Assembly: GCF_002911695.1 (NCBI RefSeq)
Contig: NZ_PQBS01000040.1
Location: forward strand, 1-64,000
Length of the DNA: 64,000 bases
Source: Gracilimonas amylolytica
Lineage (GTDB): Bacteria; Bacteroidota; Rhodothermia; Balneolales; Balneolaceae
Direction of reading: 5' to 3'
Part shown: piece after piece, positions 55,505 through 64,000 of the stretch
How positions within the stretch are numbered: the stretch's first letter is position 1
Layout of the letters: each line of letters opens with the position of its first letter
The notes under the pieces: generated by a model
The model's database searches: none
Told to the model about the DNA's origin: nothing
What the model saw: the letters and a program-made list of their open reading frames with translations, nothing else
Translations under genes and position numbers: made by a program

Positions 55505-56550
55505 TAGAAAATTGTTTTCTTTACGGTTACACCCATTTTATTGTATGATTTCCACCGATCCAGTTCCAAAGGATCTTCCGGTTTTAATTCGGCTACGATC
55601 TGTACACTGAATTCGAGCTCGCTCTGGCTTCCGGTGGGCCGGTCAATAAGCGCTTCTGCTGCATATATGTCAGTAACCACGCCTTTGCTTTTATCCCCAT
55701 TATCGAAAGTGACGTTCATCTCATCCCCGATACTCAAATACTTCCCACTGTTTTGCTGGAATATGGCTTTTATCCTCAACTGTGACTGTTCGGATAAAAT
55801 AGATAGAACCCGCTCTGATTTGAGCCCGATCTCTGACGGACTTTTATACACCATGGTCACAATTCCGGGTACCGGAGCCGTATAAATATGCTGCATGCTT
55901 GCAGCATCCCTGGGAATCCCTGAACCGTCATTTCCGTAAGGATTAGCGATCATAGCCTGAAGGTTATTCCTTCTGCCTTCCAAAAGATCGATTTGCTCGT
56001 TGATCAATGACAGATCACCCCTTTCGTTCATGATCTTGTCTTCAACCGATTTCATTTCCGATACGGTTGATACACCCAGCCTGACCTCTTTCTTGATCTG
56101 AGTTAGCCGGTCATCAAAATATTGCAGTTGCTCAGTGGCCCGTTCAGCTTCAATATTCTTGATACGTAATTCACTGAGAACATCTTCCAGTTCATTGCTC
56201 GCATCATTCAGTCTCTTTTTCAGGGTTTCGAGACTATCCATGGATTGTTGCCACTCAATAAAGGTGAACCGAAACAGCGTGTCCGATTTTTCAACTGTAT
56301 CACCGGGTTCCACATAAAATTCCTGAAAGCGGATATCGCTGGGAGAAACCACCTGAAGTTCATTCGTCACAACCCGTCCATCACCTACCACAAAGAAATT
56401 TCTGTTGATCAGGTAGTAGCTGATAAATATGATTGCCACCGAAAGAAGAGTAAGGTATATGATCCGGTCCCAGTTTGTTTTCTGAGGCGTATCTTTTTCC
56501 CGGTTCCCCCTAATGGTTGCCTTATTAGTATTGAATTGTCCGCTTTGCAT
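55504..56550 (-). CDS. HlyD-family periplasmic adaptor
   Basis: 348 residues: short cytoplasmic N-terminus, one TM helix (about 29-48), a lipoyl-like barrel-sandwich half (VSPSDIRFQEFYVEPGDTVEKSDTLFRF), a long helical hairpin (about 100-200) and a second half IYTAPVPGIVTMVYKSPSEIGLKSERVLSIL with beta-barrel region to the end. It should bridge the inner-membrane synthase and the outer-membrane TolC-like partner, as HlyD or Alg44 do. One-base overlap with the gene after it and 17 bp from the TolC-like gene before it. Confidence 0.92.
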   Translation of the reverse strand: MQSGQFNTNKATIRGNREKDTPQKTNWDRIIYLTLLSVAIIFISYYLINRNFFVVGDGRVVTNELQVVSPSDIRFQEFYVEPGDTVEKSDTLFRFTFIEWQQSMDSLETLKKRLNDASNELEDVLSELRIKNIEAERATEQLQYFDDRLTQIKKEVRLGVSTVSEMKSVEDKIMNERGDLSLINEQIDLLEGRRNNLQAMIANPYGNDGSGIPRDAASMQHIYTAPVPGIVTMVYKSPSEIGLKSERVLSILSEQSQLRIKAIFQQNSGKYLSIGDEMNVTFDNGDKSKGVVTDIYAAEALIDRPTGSQSELEFSVQIVAELKPEDPLELDRWKSYNKMGVTVKKTIF

Positions 56551-56567
56551 ACTGCCTGATTGTTGGT

Positions 56568-58643
56568 CTATTTATTTTTCAATTGTTGCCATCCGCCAAA
56601 ATCCTGAATGAAGAACTCAACGCCACCATATCCATCATTTATGGATTGCATGAGAGATTTCATCTCTGTCATTGACTGAAAATCACTCGTTCTTAAAGCA
56701 ACAGCCGTGCCCAAAGGGGCTTCCATGATCAGAGAGCCAAACCGCTGACTGTATCCCTCAAATTGACTCTGTCCGTAGGTCATCAACACCAGCTGATCGG
56801 ACCGGCGGTCAAGTTCACTGAAAATTGATTCGTAATGTTCTGTGATGGAAAGGGTCAGGGTCAGTCCTTTATCATTTGTCCAGCTCCGTACCTGATCTAC
56901 CATATTCATGTAGGCTTCCAGATATTCTTCGTTATTTTCTTCCCATCCATCCAGCGTGTGGGGTTCCACATCCAGATGCACACCGGCCGCGCCTATAGAA
57001 TCGGCCACCTCAATATGTTCTTGCAGCTTCTCGAACCGATCTTCAAAGATCAGGTTTGGATCCCCGATCATTAACTCAACCCTTAGATCTTTGGAAGCTG
57101 TTTCGATCAGTGTTTGTACATCATTAAGTTCTTCTTTTTCTGCTCCCGCAGATATAAATACGGTATTGATCCCTTCATTCTTCAGATCGTTTATGAGAGA
57201 CTCTGTGGAGTAATTGGTCAAACTTTCAGACCAGACATACAGTCCATACTCCGGAGTGTTTTGGATCACAGGTTCCTGCACCTCAAAAGGAGTGAGGTAC
57301 GTAGAAAGCGAATGATCCGGTATCAGGGCCTGCATTTCAAAAAGCCTTAAGTAGAGATCTTCCTTGACATCAAGAATCTGAAGGGACAGCTGATACAGGT
57401 TTGATACAGCCGTCAGGAGTTCACTTGGGCTGTACATGTCTGAGCCTATGGAACGCCTTACATTTTGCACCCTGATCTTATCCTGATGAAGTAACACATT
57501 TTGAGATAGGGTTATGTAATTCTGCAGAGCCTCCTGATAGGCCTGATATCTTTCGAATAACCGATCGCTAATCTCATTTTTTTCTGACTGCAGGTTCAGT
57601 TTCCGGATCTTTTGCTCTTGATCGTGCACATTTTTCTTGCCTTTCAGACTTAATGGAATGGGTAAGGATAGGTTTAAGCCTACTGAAAAGAACTCCCGGC
57701 TCCCGTTGTTTTGAAAGGTCGATTGTGGATTTGTGCCGGCGTATAAATTGTATCTCAGGTAGGTCGATAGAGATAATTCATTATAAAATTTATAATCCAC
57801 ACTTTGCTGTAAGGACGTCAGCTCATCATAAAAAATCAGGCCTTCTGATCGTAATCTTTCGAGATCAATATTAAAAACGGGGTAGTCAGAAACAGAAAGT
57901 CCTGTTGTATCAAATTCACCAAGAAACCTGCTGACCTTTTCATTATGATCAATGGCTGATTCTGTTCTCACCATTCTTGAGGTAACTTCCAACACCCGGT
58001 CGAGAGTGATATAATTTTGTTCATACAATCGGGTGAGCGCATACTTCTGTTCTTCCAGGATTTTCAGGTAATCTCTGAGCAGCTCCAATCTGTACTTATT
58101 AAAACCAGATCTGAACCTATCAATTTTACTTTCAAGGGCCTCCTGATGAGAAATAGCTTGGGCTTTCTTCTCCATGATCCTGATCTCGCTGCTCAATTGG
58201 TCGCCGGTTGACTTATTCTCAAAAAGTCCATCTTTCAGCACATTCCATTGAACACCTACCTGTGCCCGCCGCTGATAGAAAATGCCCTCCTGGCCAAACA
58301 CTCCCTGATCCAGGTTTTGCAGTAATCCTGAAGTCAATTCAACGCCAAGGTCAGAATGTAGAACCTCTTGCCTGTACTTAAGCAAGTCGATCTCTGCCTG
58401 TGTCAGATCTGAGTAAACAAGCGATGAGTCGAAAAAAACGGAGGAAACATTCTTAGAGTTGAAAGGACCGGTTTCCGGCAGGTTATTTAGAAAAACCATG
58501 GCGACAGAATCCAACCTTGCTGAAAGACGGTCTAGATCATGCCCATCCTGCGCATAAGCTGTGTTTCCCGCAAACCCCAGGCACAAAACATAAATACATG
58601 CTGTAAACAACAGGTTGCCTACAGCAACTTCATTTGAACTCAA
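56568..58643 (-). CDS. TolC-like outer-membrane protein fused to a glycosidase-like TIM barrel
   Basis: 691 residues. Signal peptide ends near AYAQ (about residue 31). Residues ~35-455 have TolC/OMF character: long helical coiled-coil segments (YRLELLRDYLKILEEQKYALTRLYEQNY; LFERYQAYQEALQNYITLSQNVLLHQDKIRVQNVRRSIG) and short beta stretches such as EFFSVGLNLSLPIPLS. From about 465 the sequence changes to a TIM-barrel pattern: GLYVWSESLTNY, GINTVFISAG, GVHLDVEPHTL (Asp558, Glu560), LTLTLSITEHY, DQLVLMTYGQS, GTAVALRTSDF and GGVEFFIQDFGGW, reminiscent of GH18/GH-like enzymes. First gene of the operon; it would act as outer-membrane conduit with a periplasmic or surface polysaccharide-active domain. 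Confidence 0.86.
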   Translation of the reverse strand: MSSNEVAVGNLLFTACIYVLCLGFAGNTAYAQDGHDLDRLSARLDSVAMVFLNNLPETGPFNSKNVSSVFFDSSLVYSDLTQAEIDLLKYRQEVLHSDLGVELTSGLLQNLDQGVFGQEGIFYQRRAQVGVQWNVLKDGLFENKSTGDQLSSEIRIMEKKAQAISHQEALESKIDRFRSGFNKYRLELLRDYLKILEEQKYALTRLYEQNYITLDRVLEVTSRMVRTESAIDHNEKVSRFLGEFDTTGLSVSDYPVFNIDLERLRSEGLIFYDELTSLQQSVDYKFYNELSLSTYLRYNLYAGTNPQSTFQNNGSREFFSVGLNLSLPIPLSLKGKKNVHDQEQKIRKLNLQSEKNEISDRLFERYQAYQEALQNYITLSQNVLLHQDKIRVQNVRRSIGSDMYSPSELLTAVSNLYQLSLQILDVKEDLYLRLFEMQALIPDHSLSTYLTPFEVQEPVIQNTPEYGLYVWSESLTNYSTESLINDLKNEGINTVFISAGAEKEELNDVQTLIETASKDLRVELMIGDPNLIFEDRFEKLQEHIEVADSIGAAGVHLDVEPHTLDGWEENNEEYLEAYMNMVDQVRSWTNDKGLTLTLSITEHYESIFSELDRRSDQLVLMTYGQSQFEGYSQRFGSLIMEAPLGTAVALRTSDFQSMTEMKSLMQSINDGYGGVEFFIQDFGGWQQLKNK

Positions 58644-58804
58644 TGTTACCCTAACTACTAAATTCCCATTCCCTTTTTTTACAAAGCCTAATCATTTGCA
58701 ACCCATTTACTAATCAGTTCTTTATGTATGAGAATATATATGCCTAGTACGTCAGGTTTTATTAGATATTTTTTATGTTGCCTTATATCGTACCTTTAAT
58801 CATG

Positions 58805-59593
58805 CTAAAGCGCATCGACCAACTGCCACATTTCACTTTTAACGATATCACGTGTGGCATAGATCGCATCAAACATTTCGTTGATGTCGGTGCCGGGCAT
58901 TACACTTTTGATCAGCTCATTGGTGAAGCCAAACTCAATATGATTCATTTCTTCATAGTGATCGGCTGTTACAAAATTATAGGAATAATTTAACCCTCCG
59001 GGCTGAATCAAAGAATAGGTTCTCCAGCTATGCATGGATCCATCTTCAACACGTGCCTCATGAAGCGGACGAGCCATGTCATTTTCAAGTGTGATATACT
59101 CAGCTTCTTTCCCCGGTTTTACCATCATGAAATTCATGACCACAAATTCACTGAGGTTTTGATTTTCCCCATTATAGATCCCGGCTACTGTCTTCCATAG
59201 CTCAGAAAACTGATGGGTGGCAAGATCATTTGTCCTTTCAATCAATCTTGAATTTGCATTCTCGACCTGCTTGTTAATGGCATCACTGACACGTACCAAC
59301 GTATTTGGGTCTTTATAAGTAGTTACGATCACATAATTATAAGAACTGTTTTGCCCTCCCGGGTATCCAACCCGGTAAAAATACCAGCCTTTCAGCTTAT
59401 CGGTGGAATGCTCCTTTTCATAAACCGTTTTCCAATCTTCTTGAACTAATCTCTCGAACTCATCATGATCTTCGGCTTCTACTTTAAGGTAATCGATGTT
59501 CAGATAAGCATTCTCTTCAGTCTGACCTACTACAGATGCTGAGATCAGTAATGACAGACACGTTGCAAGGGCGATTTGTATTGCATACTTCAT
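58805..59593 (-). CDS. Secreted protein with two dimeric alpha/beta-barrel (ABM-like) repeats
   Basis: 262 residues with a signal peptide (cleaved near SVVGQ, about residue 23). Two related halves: YLNIDYLKVEAEDHDEFERLVQEDWKTVYE...GWYFYRVGYPGGQNSSYNYVIVTTYKD and FVVMNFMMVKPGKEAEYITLENDMARPLHE...SWRTYSLIQPGGLNYSYNFVTADHYEE. This pattern of strand-helix-strand resembles ABM/NIPSNAP ferredoxin-like folds. Function unknown. A hydrophobic promoter-side region of 161 bp lies on its downstream side before the TolC-like gene. Confidence 0.82.
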   Translation of the reverse strand: MKYAIQIALATCLSLLISASVVGQTEENAYLNIDYLKVEAEDHDEFERLVQEDWKTVYEKEHSTDKLKGWYFYRVGYPGGQNSSYNYVIVTTYKDPNTLVRVSDAINKQVENANSRLIERTNDLATHQFSELWKTVAGIYNGENQNLSEFVVMNFMMVKPGKEAEYITLENDMARPLHEARVEDGSMHSWRTYSLIQPGGLNYSYNFVTADHYEEMNHIEFGFTNELIKSVMPGTDINEMFDAIYATRDIVKSEMWQLVDAL

Positions 59594-59710
59594 TTGTCCC
59601 TCCGGAAATTGATATAGATGTTTATAAATGTAAAAGTAACAGATTCCGGCAAAAATTCAAGTATTTAAGCGTTCTCACCTCATTTATTTTGGGCAAATTC
59701 TTAATGCATC

Positions 59711-61159
59711 TTACTCATTCAGCCCACTCAGACTTCTTCTTCTCTCAGGTGTCCTCTCGAGTTGTTTGTTATAGGCTGCGTTTGCTTCATCATATTTCCC
59801 CATTTCCGATAGGACGTCACCCAATAACTCATACGAAGGCTTCACAATTACAGGCGGGCCAAAGTCGATAGGTAAACCGGCTTCAACCTCGGCTGTTTTC
59901 GTTAATAACTCGATACCTTCATTTTGATGGCCTTCCTTTACGAGCATAATTGCCTTGATCTGATCCATTTGAATATTTCGCTCCACAGACTCCGGCGTTT
60001 CCATCAGTTTATCCAGTGCCTGTTTAGCCTCATCCATCCTATCCAGATGCAGGGCAGCCAGGGCACTCGTAAAGTAATAGTTCACAGCACCTCTCGTACC
60101 CGGTGTAAACTCAGCATTAAATGAATCCGCAGCTTTCCAATCCTTTGTATCAGCCACATAATGCCCTCTCATTACGGCAAAATGCCACAACTCACTGCTG
60201 CCTGGCTCACCGGAAATGCGCTCGTAGCATTTACTTAACACTTGTTCTGCTGACGCAGCATCTCCTTCCTGTAGGTACCCATACTCAAGCCACCACGGAT
60301 AATGCCCGCAGACGGTAGTAGCTTCTCCCAACTCTTTCTGCCTGTTTGTTTGAACATCACGAGCCACGATATTCGCATCAATTACGCCATCCCACATTCC
60401 CAGTGCCAGAAATATATGTGAGGTCATATGCTGGGCATGAGCCGCAGAGGGTGCGATCCTGGAGTAAGCTTTTGCCATTGGCAATCCAAGTGGGGCATGA
60501 ACCGGATCATCAAACGAATGGATGAGATAATGTGCTGCACCGGGATGTTCAGGGTTTTCATTCCATACATCCATCAACTCGGCGGCCGCCCTCATATAGA
60601 TCGCATAATCACGCCCTTCATGCGCCGAACCTAAAATTGCCAAACCATAAAAAGCCGTGATCTCGTGGTCTTCCGGATACCTTTCATGCAGCTGTTCCAT
60701 AAAATCCAGATACATCAGATCTCTTTCCTCCTTGGGCTTGCCTTCAGATTCCTTTGTGTTTCCATATAATATTTCAAGCGACATCAGAAGGTCCTTTTCT
60801 ATTTGTGAACCGGCCTTAGCCTGACGCTCAGCCACAGTATTCCCCAACCCATTGAGCACTTCCATAGCCGCCTTCCGGTCCTGCTGAAACCAAAGCGGGT
60901 GATTGTGACTTTTTGCCTCGCCGTAATAAGCCATGGCAAAATCAGGGTCGATCTCTCTTGCTCGCTTGAAAGCCCTGGCGGCATCAGCATATTCAAAATT
61001 ATGCAGGAATTTCATGCCTTCCATGAAATCAGCTTGTGCGGCTGCATCTCCTGAGTTTGGGAAATCGATCTTTCCTAAGGTCCTTTCCTGAGCGAAAAGC
61101 CCGGTTGTTAAAACTGTTATTGCAAAGGCAATCAGCACAATTTTATTCAAAAGTCGCAT
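59711..61159 (-). CDS. Secreted tetratricopeptide-repeat protein
   Basis: 482 residues with a Sec signal (ending LFAQ, about residue 23). Repeats such as FEYADAARAFKRAREIDPDFAMAYYGEAKSH and GKYDEANAAYNKQLERTPERRRS are TPRs; HNHPLW and AAHYLIHSFDDP with HAQHMTSHIFLALGMWD are conserved blocks of a secreted TPR family found across marine bacteria. No enzymatic domain is evident. The gene stands alone. Confidence 0.88.
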   Translation of the reverse strand: MRLLNKIVLIAFAITVLTTGLFAQERTLGKIDFPNSGDAAAQADFMEGMKFLHNFEYADAARAFKRAREIDPDFAMAYYGEAKSHNHPLWFQQDRKAAMEVLNGLGNTVAERQAKAGSQIEKDLLMSLEILYGNTKESEGKPKEERDLMYLDFMEQLHERYPEDHEITAFYGLAILGSAHEGRDYAIYMRAAAELMDVWNENPEHPGAAHYLIHSFDDPVHAPLGLPMAKAYSRIAPSAAHAQHMTSHIFLALGMWDGVIDANIVARDVQTNRQKELGEATTVCGHYPWWLEYGYLQEGDAASAEQVLSKCYERISGEPGSSELWHFAVMRGHYVADTKDWKAADSFNAEFTPGTRGAVNYYFTSALAALHLDRMDEAKQALDKLMETPESVERNIQMDQIKAIMLVKEGHQNEGIELLTKTAEVEAGLPIDFGPPVIVKPSYELLGDVLSEMGKYDEANAAYNKQLERTPERRRSLSGLNE

Positions 61160-61220
61160 GTCGGTTAGATTGAGTTTTTAAAATTAGCTTCAAACGCATT
61201 CGGTAATCGCGTAAAATAAA

Positions 61221-62642
61221 TTAATGCCGCTGTACAGTCGTCACATCCATCAGTTTTCCTTTGATCATGACGTGAGACAGGCTCCGCATATTGGATATAT
61301 CTTCTGCAGGATTTGATTCCAGAATGATGAGGTTGGCCAGCTTGTCCTTTTCCAGGGTTCCAAAATCATCCTCACGTCTCATGGCCATCGCCCCATTTTT
61401 AGTGGCCATCACTATCAGGTCATTTGGATCAATTCCAGCCTCCTGCATCATCTCCATTTCATCATAAATGGATATCCCATGTAGCGTTCCCGGATTTCCG
61501 GCATCGGTTCCCACAACAATAGGGATCCCGGCCTCATACAGTCTTTTGAGGTTTTGCAGCATCACATCTGATGTCATATCTGTTTCAGGATCAAATGCCT
61601 GCAACCGTTCTTTGAATGCCTCACTCATTCTTGGATGATCCTTGAATTGTGAGGCTGTTGTTATGAGTTCCCGCGTTCTTTGGTCCACACAGCCGTTGGG
61701 ATCGGTAATAGGGATCGGTTCAATATCTGCCGCACCCCTGAAAGCTACCGTATATCCGGCCCCTACGATCAGCGTTGGGTTATAAATAGTGCCCTCTTCT
61801 TTCATCAGGTCTATAAACTCTTCGTCTATTGGCCGATCCTGAACGCTATGAACCAGTAATTTAGCTCCACTTTTTACAACGGCTTTAGCCTGCTCCAGTG
61901 TCGTTGCGTGCACGATCATCTGATTATCATGCTTTTCTATTTCATCAGCGGCCGCTCTTACCCGGCTCATATAATCTTCGTCATCTGCTCTGATCATCCA
62001 GAATTTTACCCCTGTGCTTCCCAATGCCGACATGTACTGAACCATTTTTACTCCGGTCTCCTCAGAATCTAGTTGAACCAATACTCTATCTGAAGGCAGG
62101 TCAAATGGGGCGCCGGGCACCGGTGTCAGTAAAGGTCCGGCTGCCGCCACGTGTGGAGCATTCGGGTTTTCTTCAGCCTGTTCTTGCAGCGCAACTGACC
62201 AGCTCATTCCTCCAACATCGTACACCCCGGTGATGCCCGAACAAAGATAGGTATCAAAATATCTCTCCGGATTCCGTTCCTGATAGGCCGCTATTTCAGT
62301 AAAGGGGTAAGTTTCATTAAGGTCCATGGCATCAGGTCGGCTGTCAAAAAATCCGGTTTGAAAGAAATGCATATGCGCATCAATTAAACCCGGGGTAATG
62401 AATTTCCCGGCAGCATCCACCACTTCGGTTCCCATCGGAACTGAGCAATCGCCCGCTTCTCCAATACAATCGATCGCGTTATCTCGGATCAGTATTTCAC
62501 TATTCTCGATAGGTTGACCTCCGTTGCCATCAAATACGATGGCTCCCTTTATGACTAAATAGGTGTGTTCTGTGGAGCCGGTTGAGCAACCTACAAAGAG
62601 TGTTAAGCTTATAATAAAGGTTAAAAAAGTGCGGATTCTCAT
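61221..62642 (-). CDS. Amidohydrolase-family lipoprotein
   Basis: 473 residues from the ATG at 62642, which yields a lipoprotein signal (lipobox FVGC, Cys at about 19); an upstream start at 62747 adds an unlikely leader. Metal ligand motif PGLIDAHMHFF, VHATTLEQAKAVVKSGAKLLVHS, and VVGTDAGNPGTLHGISIYDEMEMM near the end match the imidazolonepropionase-like/prolidase amidohydrolases exported to the periplasm. Substrate unknown; possibly an acyl-peptide or N-acyl amide. Confidence 0.9.
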   Translation of the reverse strand: MRIRTFLTFIISLTLFVGCSTGSTEHTYLVIKGAIVFDGNGGQPIENSEILIRDNAIDCIGEAGDCSVPMGTEVVDAAGKFITPGLIDAHMHFFQTGFFDSRPDAMDLNETYPFTEIAAYQERNPERYFDTYLCSGITGVYDVGGMSWSVALQEQAEENPNAPHVAAAGPLLTPVPGAPFDLPSDRVLVQLDSEETGVKMVQYMSALGSTGVKFWMIRADDEDYMSRVRAAADEIEKHDNQMIVHATTLEQAKAVVKSGAKLLVHSVQDRPIDEEFIDLMKEEGTIYNPTLIVGAGYTVAFRGAADIEPIPITDPNGCVDQRTRELITTASQFKDHPRMSEAFKERLQAFDPETDMTSDVMLQNLKRLYEAGIPIVVGTDAGNPGTLHGISIYDEMEMMQEAGIDPNDLIVMATKNGAMAMRREDDFGTLEKDKLANLIILESNPAEDISNMRSLSHVMIKGKLMDVTTVQRH

Positions 62643-62815
62643 AGTTGTCAGGTCAAGTGTTCTTATACCTATGAATAAAGCTATAATGGCGTTCATATCA
62701 AACTTTTTGAAAGAATTGCGTCGTGAACACAGGTGCAATTCATACAATCTTCAGACTATTTATTTAGATGATACTGTTCTATGACTATATTTCATCAAAC
62801 TTTAAAAAATCAATC

Positions 62816-62821
62816 AGGAGG
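62816..62821 (+). promoter_or_regulatory. Strong Shine-Dalgarno of the S9 peptidase gene
   Basis: AGGAGG at 62816-62821 lies seven bases before the ATG at 62829. Such a perfect anti-16S match is uncommon among the other genes here and fixes the start of this CDS. Confidence 0.85.
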
Positions 62822-62828
62822 TAATCCT

Positions 62829-64000
62829 ATGAATAACATTACTAAACGATCGGCTATGCTGACCATGATCCTCTCAGTAGGGCTCATGTTATCAGCTATG
62901 GCTCAATCCGGCCTTACTCCGACAGATGTGGCCAAGATCAAGAGTGTTGGTTCCGTTTATCTGTCTCAGGACGGAAACACAGCAGCCTATACCCTTTCGG
63001 TACCGGCAGATCCGATGAAGGAAAACAAACCGGCCAGTTCACATCTGTATCTGTTAGATGTGGGATCCGGGGAATCCCATCCCTTTATAACCGGTCGCAG
63101 CGTTAGCGGGATCGCTTTCCGGCCAAACTACAACAGCATTACCTACCTGGATCGTCAGGAAGGAGATGATACCCGTTCCATCTATGAGATCTCGCTGAAT
63201 GGAGGAGAAGCTCAAAAGCTCTATTCTTTTAAAACGAACATTTCCGGGTATGAATGGGCACCGGACGGCAATCATATTATTTTCCGTGCCACCCAACCCA
63301 GGGAAACCTCACCGTCTCCTTTACCATACACGCCTGAGATCTACGAAGAAAACCTCAGTGAAACCAAGGCATATATTCAAAACGTAGCTATGCCGGGACA
63401 TATGCCTCACCACATAGATATTGACGGACATGTCACCGCTGCCACCTGGAGTCCCGACCAAACCAAAATGGCTCTTGCCGTAGCTCCTTCACCCCTTGTG
63501 GATGATTTTTATATGGCACAAAAGGTTTATGTAATGGACCACAAAACAAGGGAGATCATCTCTGAAGTGGATCATGAAGGAAAACTCGGTGCGTTTAAAT
63601 GGAGCCCGAACGGTGACAAGATCGCTATGATAGCCGGAGCCGATATCAACGATCCGATCGACGGCAGGTTAAAAATTATCGATCCTGAAACCGGTTCAAC
63701 CCAAATTCTGCAGAAAGACCTGAAGGGCAAATTTGAACAGGTAGAGTGGGCTGATAACAACACGCTTCACTACTTAGTGAGTAAAGGTGTTTGGTCTGAA
63801 TTCGGTACCATAAAAAGTGATGGAAAACAGATGAAAGCTATTCTCCCTACCGGAGGCCCGATCCTTTCTTCCTTTGCAAGTGCAGCAAATGGTACGGTCG
63901 TGTTTGATGCTAACACTCCACAACATCCGGATGAAGTTTACCTGATGAAAAAAGGAGAAAGATCACCCACCCGTGTGACGAACAGTAATCCATGGCTCGA
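62829..64000 (+). CDS. S9-family (prolyl oligopeptidase-like) peptidase, N-terminal part
   Basis: Open from the ATG at 62829 to the window end: 390 codons and counting, so the gene is truncated by the window, not broken. Signal peptide (MNNITKRSAMLTMILSVGLM...AMAQ). The visible part is a beta-propeller with WD40/PD40-like blades: GSVYLSQDGNTAAYTLSVPADP, YEWAPDGNHIIFRA, TAATWSPDQTKMALA and FKWSPNGDKIAMI. The catalytic alpha/beta hydrolase would lie beyond 64000. Probably exported. Confidence 0.9.
   Translation, partial: MNNITKRSAMLTMILSVGLMLSAMAQSGLTPTDVAKIKSVGSVYLSQDGNTAAYTLSVPADPMKENKPASSHLYLLDVGSGESHPFITGRSVSGIAFRPNYNSITYLDRQEGDDTRSIYEISLNGGEAQKLYSFKTNISGYEWAPDGNHIIFRATQPRETSPSPLPYTPEIYEENLSETKAYIQNVAMPGHMPHHIDIDGHVTAATWSPDQTKMALAVAPSPLVDDFYMAQKVYVMDHKTREIISEVDHEGKLGAFKWSPNGDKIAMIAGADINDPIDGRLKIIDPETGSTQILQKDLKGKFEQVEWADNNTLHYLVSKGVWSEFGTIKSDGKQMKAILPTGGPILSSFASAANGTVVFDANTPQHPDEVYLMKKGERSPTRVTNSNPWL

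Overview
The window is ordinary chromosomal DNA of a Gram-negative bacterium from the Bacteroidota-like radiation, most plausibly Balneolota/Rhodothermota (a Balneola- or Gracilimonas-like marine heterotroph). The main evidence is two secreted enzymes that end in the type IX secretion (T9SS) sorting module of the 'NYPNPFNP...' type, several lipoproteins, a SecA with a long insertion, and type III PKS, DedA and polyphosphate glucokinase genes in a moderate-GC genome. The lineage call is an inference from protein character, not a search. I see no insertion sequence, integrase, phage gene or CRISPR array.

Layout. 1-1600: tuf preceded by four tRNA genes in the order Thr(TGT)-Tyr(GTA)-Gly(TCC)-Thr(GGT), the same order as the E. 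coli tufB operon. 1651-4531: queA-ispD-ispF-dedA operon (minus). 4702-11029: a secreted protein, a LytR_C protein, rsfS, a 2-hydroxyacid dehydrogenase and a 1296-residue sensor kinase. 11085-15453: MATE exporter, then a type III PKS/methyltransferase/flavin monooxygenase operon that looks like an alkylquinone or phenolic-lipid pathway. 15456-19465: GAF sensor kinase and aconitase. 19839-23789: a lipoprotein that is a free-standing copy of the pro-region of the subtilase encoded next to it. 23971-27570: rplM-rpsI, rpsB-tsf and pyrH. 27750-29090: secreted GH5 glycosidase. 29097-33016: hutU-hutI-hutG histidine degradation genes. 33093-39736: a small membrane protein, a thioredoxin-like protein, a transsulfuration enzyme, a sensor kinase, an M48 protease and a hydroquinone-detoxification pair. 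39785-42158: the paired uncharacterised families TIGR03545/TIGR03546. 42316-46362: choice-of-anchor B lipoprotein, alpha-oxoamine synthase, birA and a stand-alone CBM48 protein. 46728-51838: secA, ppgK, a VOC protein and a MarR regulator.

51939-58643 is the most unusual part. Transcribed right to left, it encodes a TolC-like outer-membrane protein fused to a glycosidase-like TIM barrel, a HlyD-type adaptor, a small receiver-like protein, a protein with receiver, zinc-ribbon and degenerate GGDEF parts, and a membrane GT2 polysaccharide synthase. A DksA-type zinc-finger gene follows. I read this as a synthase-dependent exopolysaccharide system that exports through a TolC/HlyD-like conduit and is controlled by non-enzymatic signalling modules.

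58805-64000: a secreted protein with two dimeric-barrel repeats, a TPR protein, an amidohydrolase lipoprotein and the start of a secreted S9 peptidase that runs off the window end.
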